64,000 bases of DNA from contig NW_018344037.1 of the NCBI RefSeq assembly GCF_002099425.1, forward strand, positions 9,509,001 through 9,573,000. The letters run 5' to 3'. Made by a program: the position numbers and the translations under genes. Origin of the DNA: Phascolarctos cinereus. Taxonomy: Eukaryota > Chordata > Mammalia > Diprotodontia > Phascolarctidae. The notes beneath the pieces are model-generated. The model did no database searches. It had not been told where the DNA came from and worked only from the letters and a program-made list of their open reading frames with translations. Positions 22,567 to 34,944 of the stretch are shown piece by piece (the first letter of the stretch is position 1; each line of letters opens with the position of its first letter).

Positions 22567-22893
22567 AAAGAGGAAATTTACTCTATTCCCTTATACCCTT
22601 CTCCTACCAAATAATTCCCTTTCATCAATTTTTAAACTAGAATCCTTGAACTGGAACTGACTTCTATTTTAATCCATAGGCTTCAAAGTATATCTAATTA
22701 TTTCAGCCAATTACAAGATGCTTCCAGGGACTAATTGAATCTACTGAAGTGTCTCTGTTTTACTCTGTACTCTTGTACTTGGTGATATCATCAACTCCCA
22801 TGGGATCAATTATCATCTCTATGCAGAAGATTCCTAGATCAGTACATCATCTTTCAGCTGATCCATAGTCAGATATCTCCGTCTGTTGTACAT
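22567..22893 (+). repeat. left arm of a 327-bp inverted duplication
   Basis: The reverse complement recurs at 24,792-25,118. Both arms are 327 bases with no indel and I count about six mismatches (roughly 98 percent identity). The inner part of this arm runs smoothly into L2 sequence, so this arm is in its original context. Confidence 0.95.
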
Positions 22894-23950
22894 TGGAAAT
22901 TAGATGCCATGTAGTCATCTCAGACTCAACATATCTAAAATGGAGCTCAGTATTTTCCCCAAAAATCTTTCTCACTTCTGAAATCCCTATCGAAGATACC
23001 ACCATCCTGCCAGCCACCCTGGCCTACAACCTCTGTGCCATCTTCAACTTCAAAGTCTCTCTAACTCTCTATTTAGAATCCATTGCCCAATTTTGTTTGT
23101 CTCCTTTTTCAACGCATGTATGTTTGTATGTACACACAATTATATGCATACATGCACTTAAGTGCATAACTGTACACATATATTCATATACATATACATA
23201 CACATATATGTGTGGGTATATGTAATATATATTATATACATATGTATCTTTCCATTCACATAGCAATAATGCTAGTTCAGACCATCATTGTCTAGACCAC
23301 TGCAATAGCCTTGTATCTGCTTTGCCTAGCCCATCTTTCCGCACTCCAATCTATTCTCTACACAGCTGAAAAGGTAATTTTTCTAAAATGCGGGTCTAAC
23401 AACAACACCCTCTTACACAAGAGGTTCACTATTACCTCTAGGACCAAATTGAAACTACCCTCTTTAGCACTTAAAACTCTTTATAACCTGATTGCTTCCT
23501 ACCTTTCCAGTCTCCTTACACCCTTACTCTCTATACATTTTCTAAGGTCTTGCCACACTGGCCTACTTGCTCTTTTTCGAATTGTGAAACCCCATGTCTC
23601 ATTTACACGTTTCTGCTATGTTTGTCTCCCTTGCCTGGAATAATCGTTTCTTAACCCACCCCTCTTAGTGTCCCTGGTTTGTTTCGAGATTCAGCTCAAA
23701 TCTTACCTTCTGCCAGAGGCCTTCCCTAGCCCCACAGCTGGTAATACCTTCCACTTTTATACTACCTTAATCTATTCTTCCTATATCTTTTCTACACTTG
23801 GTTACTTAACTGTTGTTTCCCCTCCCACATCAGAATGTATATTTCTTAAAGGGTGGTACTGTTTAAAAAGGCTTTCTTTGTAATCTATGCCACTTTGTAC
23901 AGTACCTGACCCATAGTAAGTATTTAATAGACTCTTGTTGACTGAATCAC
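22740..23950 (+). repeat. L2 LINE, long 3' portion
   Basis: Sense L2 ORF2 text: 'ggtgatatcatcaactccca', 'cagactcaacatatctaaaa', 'accactgcaatagccttgta', and the tail 'cctgacccatagtaagtatt' to 'tagactcttgttgactgaat'. A TA/CA block (23,112-23,255) sits inside. The deduced protein is fragmented. Confidence 0.85.
23112..23255. repeat. TA/CA/TG microsatellite inside L2
   Basis: Alternating purine-pyrimidine tract with small palindromes ('catatatgtg', 'atatatattatata'). Confidence 0.85.
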
Positions 23951-24560
23951 TAGCTGTACTTTCTGTGATTAATTAGGGCTGGAGCGGAAGCCCACTCTTA
24001 CTCTATCTTTCCATTTAAACATTTGCTGTTTAAATCAACTGGAGGACTTTTGGCAAAGTCTGTAGTCCCCAAATCTGGGTAGTTCTAGAGATATTGAAAG
24101 GTCCAAGCATTATCCTTTTTGAATGCTTTGCCTGGTGCCTTGTACTAAAGAGTTGTAAAAAAGACCATATTTCACATATTTCACCATATTTCAATGAAGG
24201 TACAACCATGTCTCACTAGGATAAATAGACTAACTTAAAAAGACAATCTATTCAGAAAAGTTTCAAAATAGTATGGGGTACCCAAAGAGAATTGAGAATA
24301 ATGTTGATTATCCTGGGTTTTTATGTAAGCAGGCACATTTTACCCAATGGACCTACAGTCCATATGTGTGTCAGAAAAGCTGGCTGGACTCAAAGGAAGG
24401 CAATTAGTCAAGATCTGGCCAAAAGCAAAACAAAGCAAAACAAAAACATGTATAAGCTATCATAATGTTCTCTGGGTAAACTCCATGACCAGAATTTTAT
24501 AGATTCACAATCCATATTTCTCCTAATAGCTGATCAATTTATGAACAAGTAGTTGGGTGA
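23951..24560. other. unassigned sequence between inverted arms
   Basis: No repeat recognised and no coding frame of note. A short CAAAA-rich run lies near 24,420-24,450. Confidence 0.45.
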
Positions 24561-24564
24561 TATT

Positions 24565-24791
24565 GAATATATATATATACATATATATGTATATGTATAT
24601 ATGTGTATATGCACACACACACACATACATATATATATGTATATATATATATACACATACACATACACACACAGAGTAATGCAACAAATATTAATACAAA
24701 TGTGTGTACATCAATCTGTCTATATACGTGTGTGTATTATGGAATGCAATTTATAAATATGTTTATGTATAATATATGCATATGTGCATGT
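24565..24791. repeat. TA/CA microsatellite
   Basis: Long TATATG and CACACA runs ending where the right arm of the inverted duplication begins. Confidence 0.9.
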
Positions 24792-25118
24792 ATGTACAGC
24801 AGACGGAGATATCTGACTATGGATCAGCTGAAAGATGATGTACTGATCTAGGAATCTTCTGCATAAAGATGATAATTGATCCCATGGGAGTTGATGATAT
24901 CACCAAGTACAAGAGTACAGAGTAAAAAGGAGACACTTCAGTAGATTCAATTAGTCACTGGAAGCATCTTGTAATTGGCTGAAATAATTAGATATACCTT
25001 GAAGCCTATGGATTAAAATAGAAGTCAGTTCCAGTTCAAGGATTCTAGTTTAAAAATTGATGAAAGGGAATTATTTGGTAGGAGAAGGGTATAAGGGAAT
25101 AGAGTAAATTTCCTCTTT
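24792..25118 (-). repeat. right arm of the inverted duplication
   Basis: Reverse complement of 22,567-22,893. It contains a piece of the same L2 start but is not followed by L2: its inner side meets a microsatellite and its outer side meets unrelated sequence. This arm is therefore the copied one. Confidence 0.95.
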
Positions 25119-26132
25119 ACCTGTTCATTCTCAGTATGTTATTCTAATCGCAGCTGAATATGTTATCTCATATTGCTCAGTGTCTTTAATGTTAAGCGGA
25201 TACAGAATCCACACTGTTCCCAACTCTCTGATGTCATAGGTCTTGGAGGTCATATGGGAAGAGAGAGACTGAAGGTTCCCAACTTATTCCCCTGGAGGAA
25301 TGCCTTTTCAGGAGCTTGCTTTCAACCCTAAAACTCAATCCACTTACCTGGAGCTCTTCTACCCATAAAATGTTTCACCACTTCATTGGTTCAGTGCTGA
25401 CCTGACTGACATTTTAATACATAAGTCCAAATGTCTGGCTGATTCTTTCAGCCAAATATGTGATATTTCTTCTGTGGCATTGACTGTATTCATCTGCCTT
25501 CATTTTAGGTCAAAATCCTAAAATCCTCTCAAATTCATTAAGTACTTACACATAGTTTATGCTTTTAATCAACTGATGCGTTCAGTGGAAATTTCGGGGC
25601 TTCTGTGATTAGATTCATCAGGGATACTGTTGGAACCCCAAAAGTATGTATACTTTTCTATTGGTCTTTAAGGCACAGACAGGCAGCTACTTAGCTAGAT
25701 AAAGAAACTTTTACTCATCAACATTTGTTTCATTTTCTACAGAAATAATCTTTATGGCAGCAACCATTACAGTTTCATAGTAACTGAGGCATTTCCACAG
25801 CCAAATTTCTGTGATTTCTCATTGTTCTATTCATTGCCTAAATTATTTTTACCAATGCAAAATATCATTTTACATAAATGAAGTTTATGAAATATGAGTA
25901 GAACCAAGAGAAAGACAAGAAAGAATCTGAAGACATCACATAGTTTGCATGTGTAATGGACATGTAAATTTACCATTTTTGTAGATATTCAAGTTCTATC
26001 CCTAAAAAAAGTTAGAGCATTAGAAAGCAAAATATTTTGACTATATTATTTCAAAACCCCACATAAATGCCTTTAATGGATTATGTTTCAACATTATACA
26101 CTTCACCTGTATGGAGTTTTTTCCCAAAAAAT
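25119..26132. other. unassigned sequence
   Basis: Less AT-rich around 25,190-25,480. No gene or repeat recognised; an unlabelled old repeat is possible. Confidence 0.4.
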
Positions 26133-26395
26133 ATTATAGATCATCTAGACCAATTTCTCTCATTTTACATATAAATTAACATAGAAATGTAATGTTATAT
26201 AAATTAACTAATAAAATATAATACAAAATAATATAATATATAAATAAAATATATAATATAATAATTAACATAGAGAAATTAATCAACTTGACCAAGACTG
26301 TACAGGCAATATGTACAGCCAAAATGGCAGCCAAAATTTGATACCAGGTTCTCTCACTCAGTCCAAGTTTGGTGGTATGTCATCATGCTTTATGT
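26133..26395 (-). repeat. MIR3 SINE with AT-rich expansion
   Basis: 'tagatcatctagaccaattt' and 'ctcattttacatataaatta' begin an antisense MIR3, which resumes at about 26,270 ('gaaattaatcaacttgac...', 'ccaggttctctcactcagtc'). Between them lies an ATAAAATATA-like block (about 26,180-26,270) flanked by 'ttaacatag' on both sides. Confidence 0.65.
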
Positions 26396-26577
26396 TCATG
26401 TGCCTTCTCTTCAGCTTAATTATAGAGGGGAAGATATCTCTCTAGAACAGCCATGCATCCATAGACACACAGATATGTATTTACTTGTAGAAAATGGAAA
26501 CCATAGAACTTATCATGTTATTCTATCTGCCATAGTTCTTAAAAAACTAAGAACCAAATTTACATTTATAGGAATAT

Positions 26578-26625
26578 AGATTTAGATCTAGAAGAGTCCT
26601 CAAAGACTACTTATGTTAATCAGCT
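26578..26625 (-). repeat. MIR3 end fragment
   Basis: 'gatttagatctagaagagtc' then 'ctcaaagactac' resembles the antisense end of MIR3/L3. Confidence 0.4.
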
Positions 26626-26951
26626 GATATCAAATACTATCTTCCATTTCCTTTTATTTGTTCATTTGTTCAAGTGGCTTCTGTTTTGTATTTATTTTTA
26701 ATTTTCCTGTTATGCATTCTGTTTCATCTTATGGAACACCTCCAAACTCTTTAGCAATAGATCAGGTTTACATTTTAAATCACAAGAAGGAATAGAATAA
26801 GAAATTAGTATAAATTGCATGAAGAAGTATTTAGAGTTCATAAGACAGAGACCTCCACAAATGTAATTGTGGCAAAAACCATAAGGAGTTATAGTTTTAT
26901 TTTCTATTAGTGTTTTAAAAAATAAGAGAAACCACTGTCTGGAAGGAATTT
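26626..26951. other. unassigned sequence
   Basis: No gene or repeat recognised. Confidence 0.5.
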
Positions 26952-28165
26952 TTAGTCAATCAAAAAACATTTATTAAGTACCCATTATGTTCCAGGCACT
27001 AAATGCTAGAGATACATAAAGAGTTAAAAGACACTCTTTGCCCTCAAGGAGCTCACAATCTAACAATAGAAGAAAATAGGAAATAATTAAGAGGGGAATG
27101 GCACTAGAATTAACAGGGGCTGGGAAAGCCTACCAGCAGAAGACGTGATTTTAGTTGGGACTTAAAGGAAGCAAGGTGGCAGACATGAGGAGGGAGAGTA
27201 TTCTAGACACAAAGAACATGACCAGAGGTGAGAAATAGAGTAGCTTATTGGTGGAGTAGCAAGGGGGCCAGTGTTACTAGATGGAAGAGAACATGGCAGG
27301 GAGTAAAATGTATGAAGATTGGTAAAGCAAGATGGGCCTAGTTTATGATGAGCTTTGAATGCAAGTCAAAGGATCTTGTATTTGGTCCTAAATGTAATTG
27401 AGATTAACTAGAGTTCATTGAGTGGTAAGTGGTGGGGAGAGGGTAACATTGTCAGACCTGTGTTTTAGGAAAATGTTTGGTGGCTGACTGGATGATGGAT
27501 CGGAGAGGGGAGATTGACTTGAAGTAGCAGATCCACCAGCAGGTTATTGCAATAGTCCAGGAGTGAGGTAATGACATCCTGAACCAGATTGGTAGCATTC
27601 AGGTGAGAGGAGGCATGTTTGAAAGATACTGCAAGGTGAAGTAGAAAGGCTTTGCTAACAGATTTAGATATGGAGGGTGAGAGGCAGTAAGGAGTTAAGG
27701 ATGATTCCTAAATTGTGAGCTTGAAGGACTGGAATGATGGTATTGCCTTCTACAGTAATGGGGATGATAGGAGATGGGTGGATTTAGGAGGACAGATAAC
27801 AAATTCAGTTTGGGGCATGTTAAGTTTAAGATACTTACTGGATATCTAGTTTGAGATTTCTGAAAACAATTGGAGATGAAAGACTAGAGGTCAGCAGAGA
27901 GGCTACAGCAAGATAGGTAGATTTCAGAATCATCACCATAAAAAAGGTGATTAAATACATGGGAGCTGATGAGATCACCAAATGAAGCAGTATGGAGGGA
28001 GAAATAGAGGGCCCAGGACAGAAGCTATGGTTTGAGGTTGTGATCAGGTCAGGTAGGAGGAGAACCAGGAAAGAATGGTGCCCGTATCTACACAAGAGTG
28101 GACCCTTTATCACAGAAATAAAGCTAATGATAACTGGATCTCTGCAATTCTGACTTTCTTTCATT
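26952..28165 (-). repeat. L2 LINE, about 1.2 kb of the 3' half
   Basis: Read antisense from its tail ('gtacccattatgttccaggc', 'cctcaaggagctcacaatct') through 'gcaatagtccaggagtgagg' (the LDYCN motif region of L2 ORF2 on the minus strand) to the 'gagctgatgagatcaccaaa' block. One of the best preserved L2 copies here, yet broken; the longest minus-strand frame is 109 codons (27,835-28,164). Confidence 0.88.
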
Positions 28166-28742
28166 TTCTTTTCTTATTTTCCCTCCCTCCTGACTTTAGC
28201 TCCATGGTGCATGTAGGGACATATTAACCAAAAGACTAAAAGGTCTTTTGTACCTGTTGCTGCATATGCACCCATTTCTGCAAATCTATCTAATTTCCTC
28301 CACTACTTTAATTCTTTTATCAAGGTGAAGATGAGTTGGCCTAGGTTAGTCTTGACTGTAAAGCTCTTTTGATTTTCTACAGCAGATGAGAATAGCCAAA
28401 TCTTTGGCTTATTCTGATTTTTTCTACCCTCTTATCTTTAACCTCAATTTCCTTTTTTTCTGTTTTTATTTCCTACCTTGTAAAAAATTACATAAAAGAA
28501 AATTTAAAGATTAGACTGGTGTCAATCAGAAAAGAATCCTGTTTTTCAGATGGTATAACTGTATGTTGAAAAGTGGCCAGTCTGACCAACATTGAGTAAT
28601 TTTAGAGGGTGAATGATAATTTTTCTCTCAATGTCTTTGACCTAAACTCTAATCTTGTCCAGCCAAAGGTCATGAATATGAGATTTTAGATGGTCCATCA
28701 TGCATGTTGAAGTGATGATAGGAAATAAATAATTGAACTCCC
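28166..28742. other. unassigned sequence
   Basis: No gene or repeat recognised. Ends at the target duplication of the next element. Confidence 0.5.
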
Positions 28743-29779
28743 CAAAGTAATTTCTTTTTAGTTTTTTTAATTAGTTGATTTATTTACTTTTAGTTTTCAA
28801 CATTCACTTCCACAAGATTTTGAGTTCCAGATTTTCTCCCCATCTCATCCTTCCCCCCACCCCAAAATGGCTTGCATTCTGAATACCCTTTCCCCTAATC
28901 TGTCCTCCCTTCCTTCTCTCTCCCTCTTCTCTTATCCCTTTCCCCTTTCCTGTAGGGCAGGATAGATTTCTGTACCCCATTGCCTATATATCTTATTTAT
29001 CAGTTGCACGTGAAAACAATTTTTAACATTTGTTTTTAAAACTTTGGGTTCCAAATTTTCTCCCTTCCTCCCTCCCCACCCATTCTTATTGAGAAGGCAA
29101 GAAACTCTATGATGGTTATACATGTGTAGTCATGCAAAACTCCTCCATAGTGGTCATGTTGTGAAAAATGAAGTATGTTTCCCTTAATCCTATCCCACTT
29201 CACCCCCATTTATTCTATCCTCTCTTTTGACCATGTCCCTCCTTAGAAATGTTTGCTTCTGATTACCCCCTCCCCCAGTCTGCCCTCCTCTCTATCATCC
29301 CCCTGCTCTATTGTCCCCTTTCCTCCCCACTTTTCTGTAGGACAAGATAGATTTCCTTACTCAATTGAGTGTGTATGTTATTCCCTCCTCAAGCCAAATC
29401 TGATGGAAAAAAGATTCACTCATTCCCTCTCACCTTCCCATTTCCCCTCCATTGTAAAAGCCTTTCCTTGTCTGTTTTATGTGAGATAATTTACCCCATT
29501 CTACCTCTCCCTTTCTCCTTCTCCCAGTATAATCCTCTCACCCCTTTATTTTATTCTCCACATATCACCCCTTCATCTTCAACTCACCCTGTGCCCTCTA
29601 TTTATCTATCTTTCTATATATACATACATATATTTTTTTCCCTACAACTACCCTAATACTGAAAAAGGTCTCATGAGTTACAAGTATCATCTTTCCATGT
29701 AGGATTGTAAACAGTTCAACCTTAATAAGTCCCTTATGATTTCTCTTTCCTGTTTACTTCTTCATGCTTCTTTTGAGTC

Positions 29780-30848
29780 TTATATTTGGAAGTCAAATTT
29801 TCTATTCAGCTCTGGTCTCTGCATGAGGAGTGCTTGAAAGTCCTCTATTTCACTCAATATCCATTTTTTCCCTGAAGGATTATATTCGGGTTTGCTGGGT
29901 AGTGATTCTGGGTTGTAATCCTATCTCCTTTGACCTCCATTATATTATATTTCAAGCCCTCCAGTCCCTTAATGTAGAAGCTGCTAAATCTTGTGTTATC
30001 CTGATTGTGTTTCCACAGTACTTGAATTATTTCTTTCTGGCTGCTTGTGCAATATTTTTCTTCTTGACCTAGGAACTCTGGAATTTGGCTACAATATTCC
30101 TAGGAGTTTTCTTTAGGGGATCTCTTTCAGGAGATGATTGGTGGATTCTTTCAATTTCTATTTTACCCTCTGGTTCTAAAATATCAGGGTAGTTTCCTTT
30201 GATAATTTCTTGAAAGATGATGTCTAGGCTCTTTTTTTTTTGATCATGGCTTTCAGATAGTCCAATAATTTTTAAATTATCTCTCTTGGATCTATTTTCC
30301 AGGTCAGTTGTTTTTCCAATGAGACATTTCACAAAGTTTTCTATTTTTTAATTCTCTCAGTTTTGTTTTACAGTGTCTTAATTTCTCATAAAGTCACTTG
30401 CTTCCAATTGCTCCATTCTAATTTTTAAGGTAGAATTTTCTTCAGTAATTTTTTGGACTTCCTTTTCCATCTGGCCAATTTTGCTTTTTAAGGCATTCTT
30501 CTCCTCATTGGCTTTTTGGACCTCTTTTGCCATTTGGGTTAGGCTATTTTTAAGGTGTTAATTTCTTCAGGATTTTTTTGGGTCTCCTTTAGCAAGCTGT
30601 TGACTTTTTTTTTCATGATTCTCTTGCATCACTCTCATTTCTTTTCCCGGTTTTTCCTCTACTTCTCTTGCTTATTTCTCAAAATCCTTTTTGAGTTCTT
30701 CCATGGCCTGTGCCCAATTCATATTTTTCTTGGAGGCTTTGGATGTAGGAGCTTTGATTTTGTTGTCTTCTTCTGGTTGTATGTTTTGATCTTCTTTGTT
30801 ACCAAAGAAAGATTCTATGGTGTGACTTTTTTTGTGCAGTTTGCTCAT
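29780..30848 (-). pseudogene. broken LINE ORF1 (L1 ORF1p-like RNA-binding protein)
   Basis: The family protein is a trimeric RNA chaperone that packages LINE RNA. Here the N-terminus starts MSK at 30,848 with a TIESFF motif (30,804-30,827). A stop (TAA at 30,672-30,674) follows the 'KKDFEK' segment, then come coiled-coil pieces, then the RRM region in the frame at 30,069-30,332 (NLKIIGLSE, IEIERIH). A C-terminal domain like LQPRITY would lie near 29,900, ending near 29,780. About 356 codons overall fits L1 ORF1. Several frame breaks; not functional. Confidence 0.8.
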
Positions 30849-31689
30849 GGTCCCAGCTAATTACTTGAGTTATAAACTCTTTGTTAAGGTAGGAGTCTGC
30901 TTCCAGTGTGGAAAATCTACTGTCCTAAGCCTCGGGGGTTTTGTGCAGTTGTTTTCAGAGATACTTTTAGGTACCTGTAAATTTTCAGTTCTTCCAAAAT
31001 GATATGATGAAGGGCAAGGTGTTTACTTCTTTCCTGGCCTGTGCCGTAGTCTATAAGTGACCACAAGCACTCTTTTCTGCCTTGGAACTGTGAGGAAGAT
31101 TCTCTGTCTACAGCCACTACAAGCTCCACCAGGCAGGCACTCCTCCTCACCACAAGACAACCACCCAGAACTGTGACCCAGATCCAAGCACTGGCAAGGC
31201 AAGAGAATCCTGCACCAGCAAAGAGATCCCTGCAGTCCCCCTCTGATCAGCCACTTGATTCTGCCTCAGTTTGTGGGCCAGAAGCTCAGGAAGCAGCTGC
31301 TGACCCAGAGCTGTTCCAGTGACAGGGGTTGGGACAAAGCTTCTTTCTCACTGGGGTCACACATTTTTCCTAATGACCTTGTAAGTTCTCTATGGCGTTT
31401 GTGGGTTGATAAGTCTGGAAATTGCCACAGCTACCGATGATTCAGACCTCTGAGGCCTGCTCCAGGTTCACTGAATCCTGTTTTGCCTGCGCACCCAAGC
31501 TAAACTGCATTCCTCTCACACCCAGCATGCCAGACCTTTCCAATCAACCATCCAGGTTGTCTTGGGCTGGAAATTTGTTTCATTTTGTATTTTTGTGGTT
31601 TCTGTTGCTTTGGAATTTCTTTAGAGTCATTTTTATAGGTATTTGAGGGGTTTGTGGGAGAGCTCAAGCAAGTCACTGCTTTTACTCCC

Positions 31690-31699
31690 CCATCTTGGC
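31690..31699 (-). promoter_or_regulatory. YY1-type site at HAL1 5' end
   Basis: The minus strand reads GCCAAGATGG within the first 20 bases of the element. The human L1 5' UTR starts with almost the same string, where it binds YY1 and sets the start site. Function here is inferred. Confidence 0.55.
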
Positions 31700-31839
31700 T
31701 CCACCCCTCAAAGTAATTTTTTTTTAATACAAAGAAAATGTACATACTTGTTTGTGTTACTTTTTGCTTGTGTGACTCATTGAAAAAAGTAGTTTATACT
31801 TAATACCTTTATTTTTTCTCTTCTCATTTTTTTCTTAAC

Positions 31840-32455
31840 CCCATCTAATCTGGGTTTCAACTTATCTCTCCACAGTCACTGAAGATACTTTAATGATAAA
31901 TCTAACAGGTGCTTATCTATCTTCATCCTCAATGATTTCTCTTTAGCTTTTGATACTGTTACCCATCCTCTCCTGATTTCTCCTCCAATAGTTCCCTTCT
32001 GAGGACTCCTCTGTCTCCTTTGCTGATTCCTCATCTATTTCTCACCCCCTAGCTATAAATTTATCACCAAACTGTATGGACTTTCTTCTCTTTTCTCTCT
32101 TACTCATACTTGGTGATCTTATTAGCAAACATGGGTTAAATTACTATCACTTTGTAGATGACTTCCAGAGTAATATAGATATCTCTAGTTATGATCCCAA
32201 ATTTGGGCCTTTTATCACCAACTCTGTATTGGATATTTCAAACGGGATGTCCTATAGATATTTTGCAGTACTCAAAACAGAACTGATTGCCTTTTTCCCA
32301 AACTTACCATGTATCGGAAGTTGCCTATTGCTCATGAGGACAGCATGATCCTCCTAGACACCCCAGTTTGCAAACTTCACACATGTGCCTTCTTGCTCTT
32401 CCTCACTCCTCCTCACTCCTCCTATAAAATCAGTTGACAAATTTTGTCGATTTTA
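31840..32455 (+). repeat. L2 LINE fragment
   Basis: Sense L2 ORF2 text: 'agcttttgatactgttaccc', 'atacttggtgatcttattag', 'caccaactctgtattggata'. Diverged; no tail. A short CTCCTCACT tandem ends it. Confidence 0.75.
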
Positions 32456-33071
32456 TCTCCACATATTGCTAATACCATATTGCCTGTTTAAGAGTGAAGA
32501 AAAAGAAACATGGAATTGAATCCAGGAAACTAAATTTTATTGGGAATTCTAGATACAATTGAGCAATTGAAAGTAGAATCCAAAACGTTTAACAACAAAA
32601 AATCAAGTTTAATGAAATTTGAAACAGAAAATGTGCGTGCCACATGGGATCTGAGTCATATAATGATTGACAAAAGAGTAATATTAAGGGACATAACTCA
32701 AAATCTATAGTAGTTTCCTTTATAAAAATGTAATGCAGCTGAGACAGATTATGACTCATAATTATTGCCTCAAATGTTTCACAGCTGCACATGTATTACT
32801 AGTAAAGCACCTTCTAGGCTTCTTCTCTGATATTATATTTCTAGATAAAAGACATCACATATTTATACCAAAAAAAACCCACCAGTGACCCCTTCAAATA
32901 TATACTAATTACATGATTATATACTTGATACAAAACATTGACAGTCTGTATAACTTAAAAATGCATCCATAGACACAGAGAAAAATGCTCTGCATTTAAA
33001 GCATGACACCAAAATAATAATATTGTGAACAATTTATAGTCGTTTTTGATTCTAACTGGCTTTAAATTCAT
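32456..33071. other. unassigned sequence
   Basis: No gene or repeat recognised. Confidence 0.5.
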
Positions 33072-33300
33072 TAGTTTAGTTGCTGCTTCTTTAGTCTTGT
33101 CTGACTCTCCATGATTCTATTTGATGTTTTCTTGGCAGAAATACTGGAGTGATTTGCCATGTCCTTCTCCAGCTCATTTTACAGATGAGGAAAGGAGGCA
33201 GGATCAGACAGCTAATAATTGTCTGAGACTGGATTTGAACTAAGAAGAGTTTTCCTGACTTCAGGCCCAGCATCTATCCACTGTACCACAAAGCTTGCCC
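33072..33300 (-). repeat. Mar1-type CORE-SINE
   Basis: Antisense: 'gtcttgtctgactctccatg', 'ggagtgatttgccatgtcct', 'cattttacagatgaggaaa', ending at 'catctatccactgtaccac'. Confidence 0.88.
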
Positions 33301-33659
33301 AAATTAATTAGTGTTACTACTTAATAGAACTGAGTATTGGTTTAAGTCAAAGAACAAGTTATACAAAAACACCGTATTAAACACTATGTATATGAGTGAC
33401 ATCGAGTTATATGTCTCCTCTGATGAGCACAGTAGACAGCTACTTAATTTCTTGGAAACTTTCTACAATATTATCAAAATACAATGGACTTGGTAAAAAT
33501 AAAATTCTTAACATGCATCAAAGAAGATTAGTATCTCAAGGATTATTTTTTAAAGTATATAATAAATTTAACATGTTACTTTCAAAATTGCCCAAGTTCT
33601 GTTTCTTTCTGAACTTCATTTTGTTGATGTTATGCATTAAGAAAAAGTTTCAATAGCCC
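33301..33659. other. unassigned sequence
   Basis: No gene or repeat recognised. Confidence 0.5.
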
Positions 33660-33819
33660 TGTATTTTTTCTACTTTTTTTGACATCATTATTGCTAGTAT
33701 CCTCAATCTTCTCTTACTCCCAATACAAATAGGAAAGAGAAAACAACAAAAATCCTCCTATAAGAATTAAGTAAATCCAAACAAAATAAACCCTGACTGT
33801 GGTCACATATAAAAATCCA

Positions 33820-33850
<31 letters not shown>

Positions 33851-34120
33851 CTGGAGTCCATCCTCACTCTGTCAGGAGGTAACATGCCTATTATTTAGTC
33901 ATGATTAATCATTGTTTTGAGCAGAAATTTTAAAACTTTCTTTACAATAATGTTATATAAATTTTCTCTTGGTTCTGTTCATTTCACTATGCATCAGCTT
34001 ATATAAATTTCCCCACAAATTTTCTGAAACTGGCTTTCATTATTCCTTGTTCTACAATAGTATTCAATTTCATTCATATGTCATAATATGTTAGCACATT
34101 CCCTATTTGATTGCCCCCCC
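33660..34120 (-). repeat. L1 LINE, 3' end, old
   Basis: Antisense L1 tail text: 'tgttcatttcactatgcatc', 'tctacaatagtattcaattt', 'cattcatatgtcataatatg', parallel to 35,450-35,600. A TG run (33,822-33,849) lies inside. 5'-truncated. Confidence 0.65.
33822..33849. repeat. (TG)n microsatellite
   Basis: Fourteen or so uninterrupted TG units. Confidence 0.95.
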
Positions 34121-34282
34121 CACTTTAATTTCCCCTTTTTTTCTTTCATATTTCTTTTCTTAAAGCTAATTGACGATCTACCTTCTGAATCTGGTTTGTT
34201 TTTCTTTTGCCTGTCACCTTTCAGGTACAATTATTATCCATGTATCCATATTAACCTCACATCTCCTTTTTCTCTGGTGAAA

Positions 34283-34445
34283 TATATATGTGTGTATATG
34301 TGTGTGAGATATATATGTATATATGTGTGTGTTATATATATGCGTGTACATATGTATGTATGTGTGTACATATATATGTATATGTATGTGTGTGTGTACA
34401 TATGTGTATGTATGTGTGTGTATTTATATATTTATATATATATTC
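34283..34445. repeat. (TG/TA)n microsatellite
   Basis: Alternating TGTG and TATA runs. The 139-codon and 86-codon frames across it are artefacts of the repeat. Confidence 0.95.
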
Positions 34446-34639
34446 AAATTCTCCATAGGAGTGTATGTATTTGTGTCTATATTTTTTTCAAGTTCAGAAA
34501 AGAATAAGGCTTACTTAATATTCCCTGTGACTCTTCCTCCATGTTTATATGCTATATTTATTATTTTCCTAATTAGGAAATAGTAAGTCTCCTCTCAATT
34601 CTTCTGTCACTGTGTATCAGCATAGGGATAAGAAGAAGG

Positions 34640-34910
34640 GTAGTCATTTATTAAATACCAACTATATACCGGGCACTGTATCAGGTACTGGAAATACAAA
34701 TGCAAAATTAAAAATAGTACCTTGCCCTCAAGGAGTTAATGGTTACTTTGTGTGTATGTGTATGTATGTATAGTAAGGGTGTGTGTGACAATAACAATAG
34801 ATAAATATAGAATATGTACAAAAAGTAAAAATAGTTTAGGGAGGGCCTGAGGAAAAGGCTAACATCTTTGGGATCAGGGAAGGCCTTTGTAACATTTGGC
34901 ATTTTATGAT
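34640..34910 (-). repeat. L2 LINE, 3' end
   Basis: Antisense tail 'aaataccaactatataccgg', 'gccctcaaggagttaatggt', 'gggagggcctgaggaaaagg'. A short TGTATG run interrupts it. Confidence 0.75.
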
Positions 34911-34944
34911 TGCTGGCTAATTATTCTACAATTGTATTTTTTTC

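Larger units (their letters stand above)
28754..31708 (-). mobile_element. HAL1-type half-LINE (L1-derived), full length
   Basis: About 2.95 kb on the minus strand: an 860-base 5' UTR (30,849-31,708), a broken ORF1 (29,780-30,848) and a 1.0-kb purine-rich 3' part ending in an A tail (T-run on plus). There is no reverse transcriptase, which defines HAL1 against L1. CAAAGTAATTT flanks it at 28,743-28,753 and 31,709-31,719, so both ends are original. Movement would have needed L1 machinery in trans. Confidence 0.85.

Noticed and set aside
23311-23883. Pair of frames (110 and 71 codons) that could look like a split gene
   Set aside because: Both follow the L2 ORF2 3' region in sense and end in the L2 tail.
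34088-34507. 139-codon frame rich in Tyr, Val, Cys and Ile
   Set aside because: It is created by a TG/TA microsatellite.
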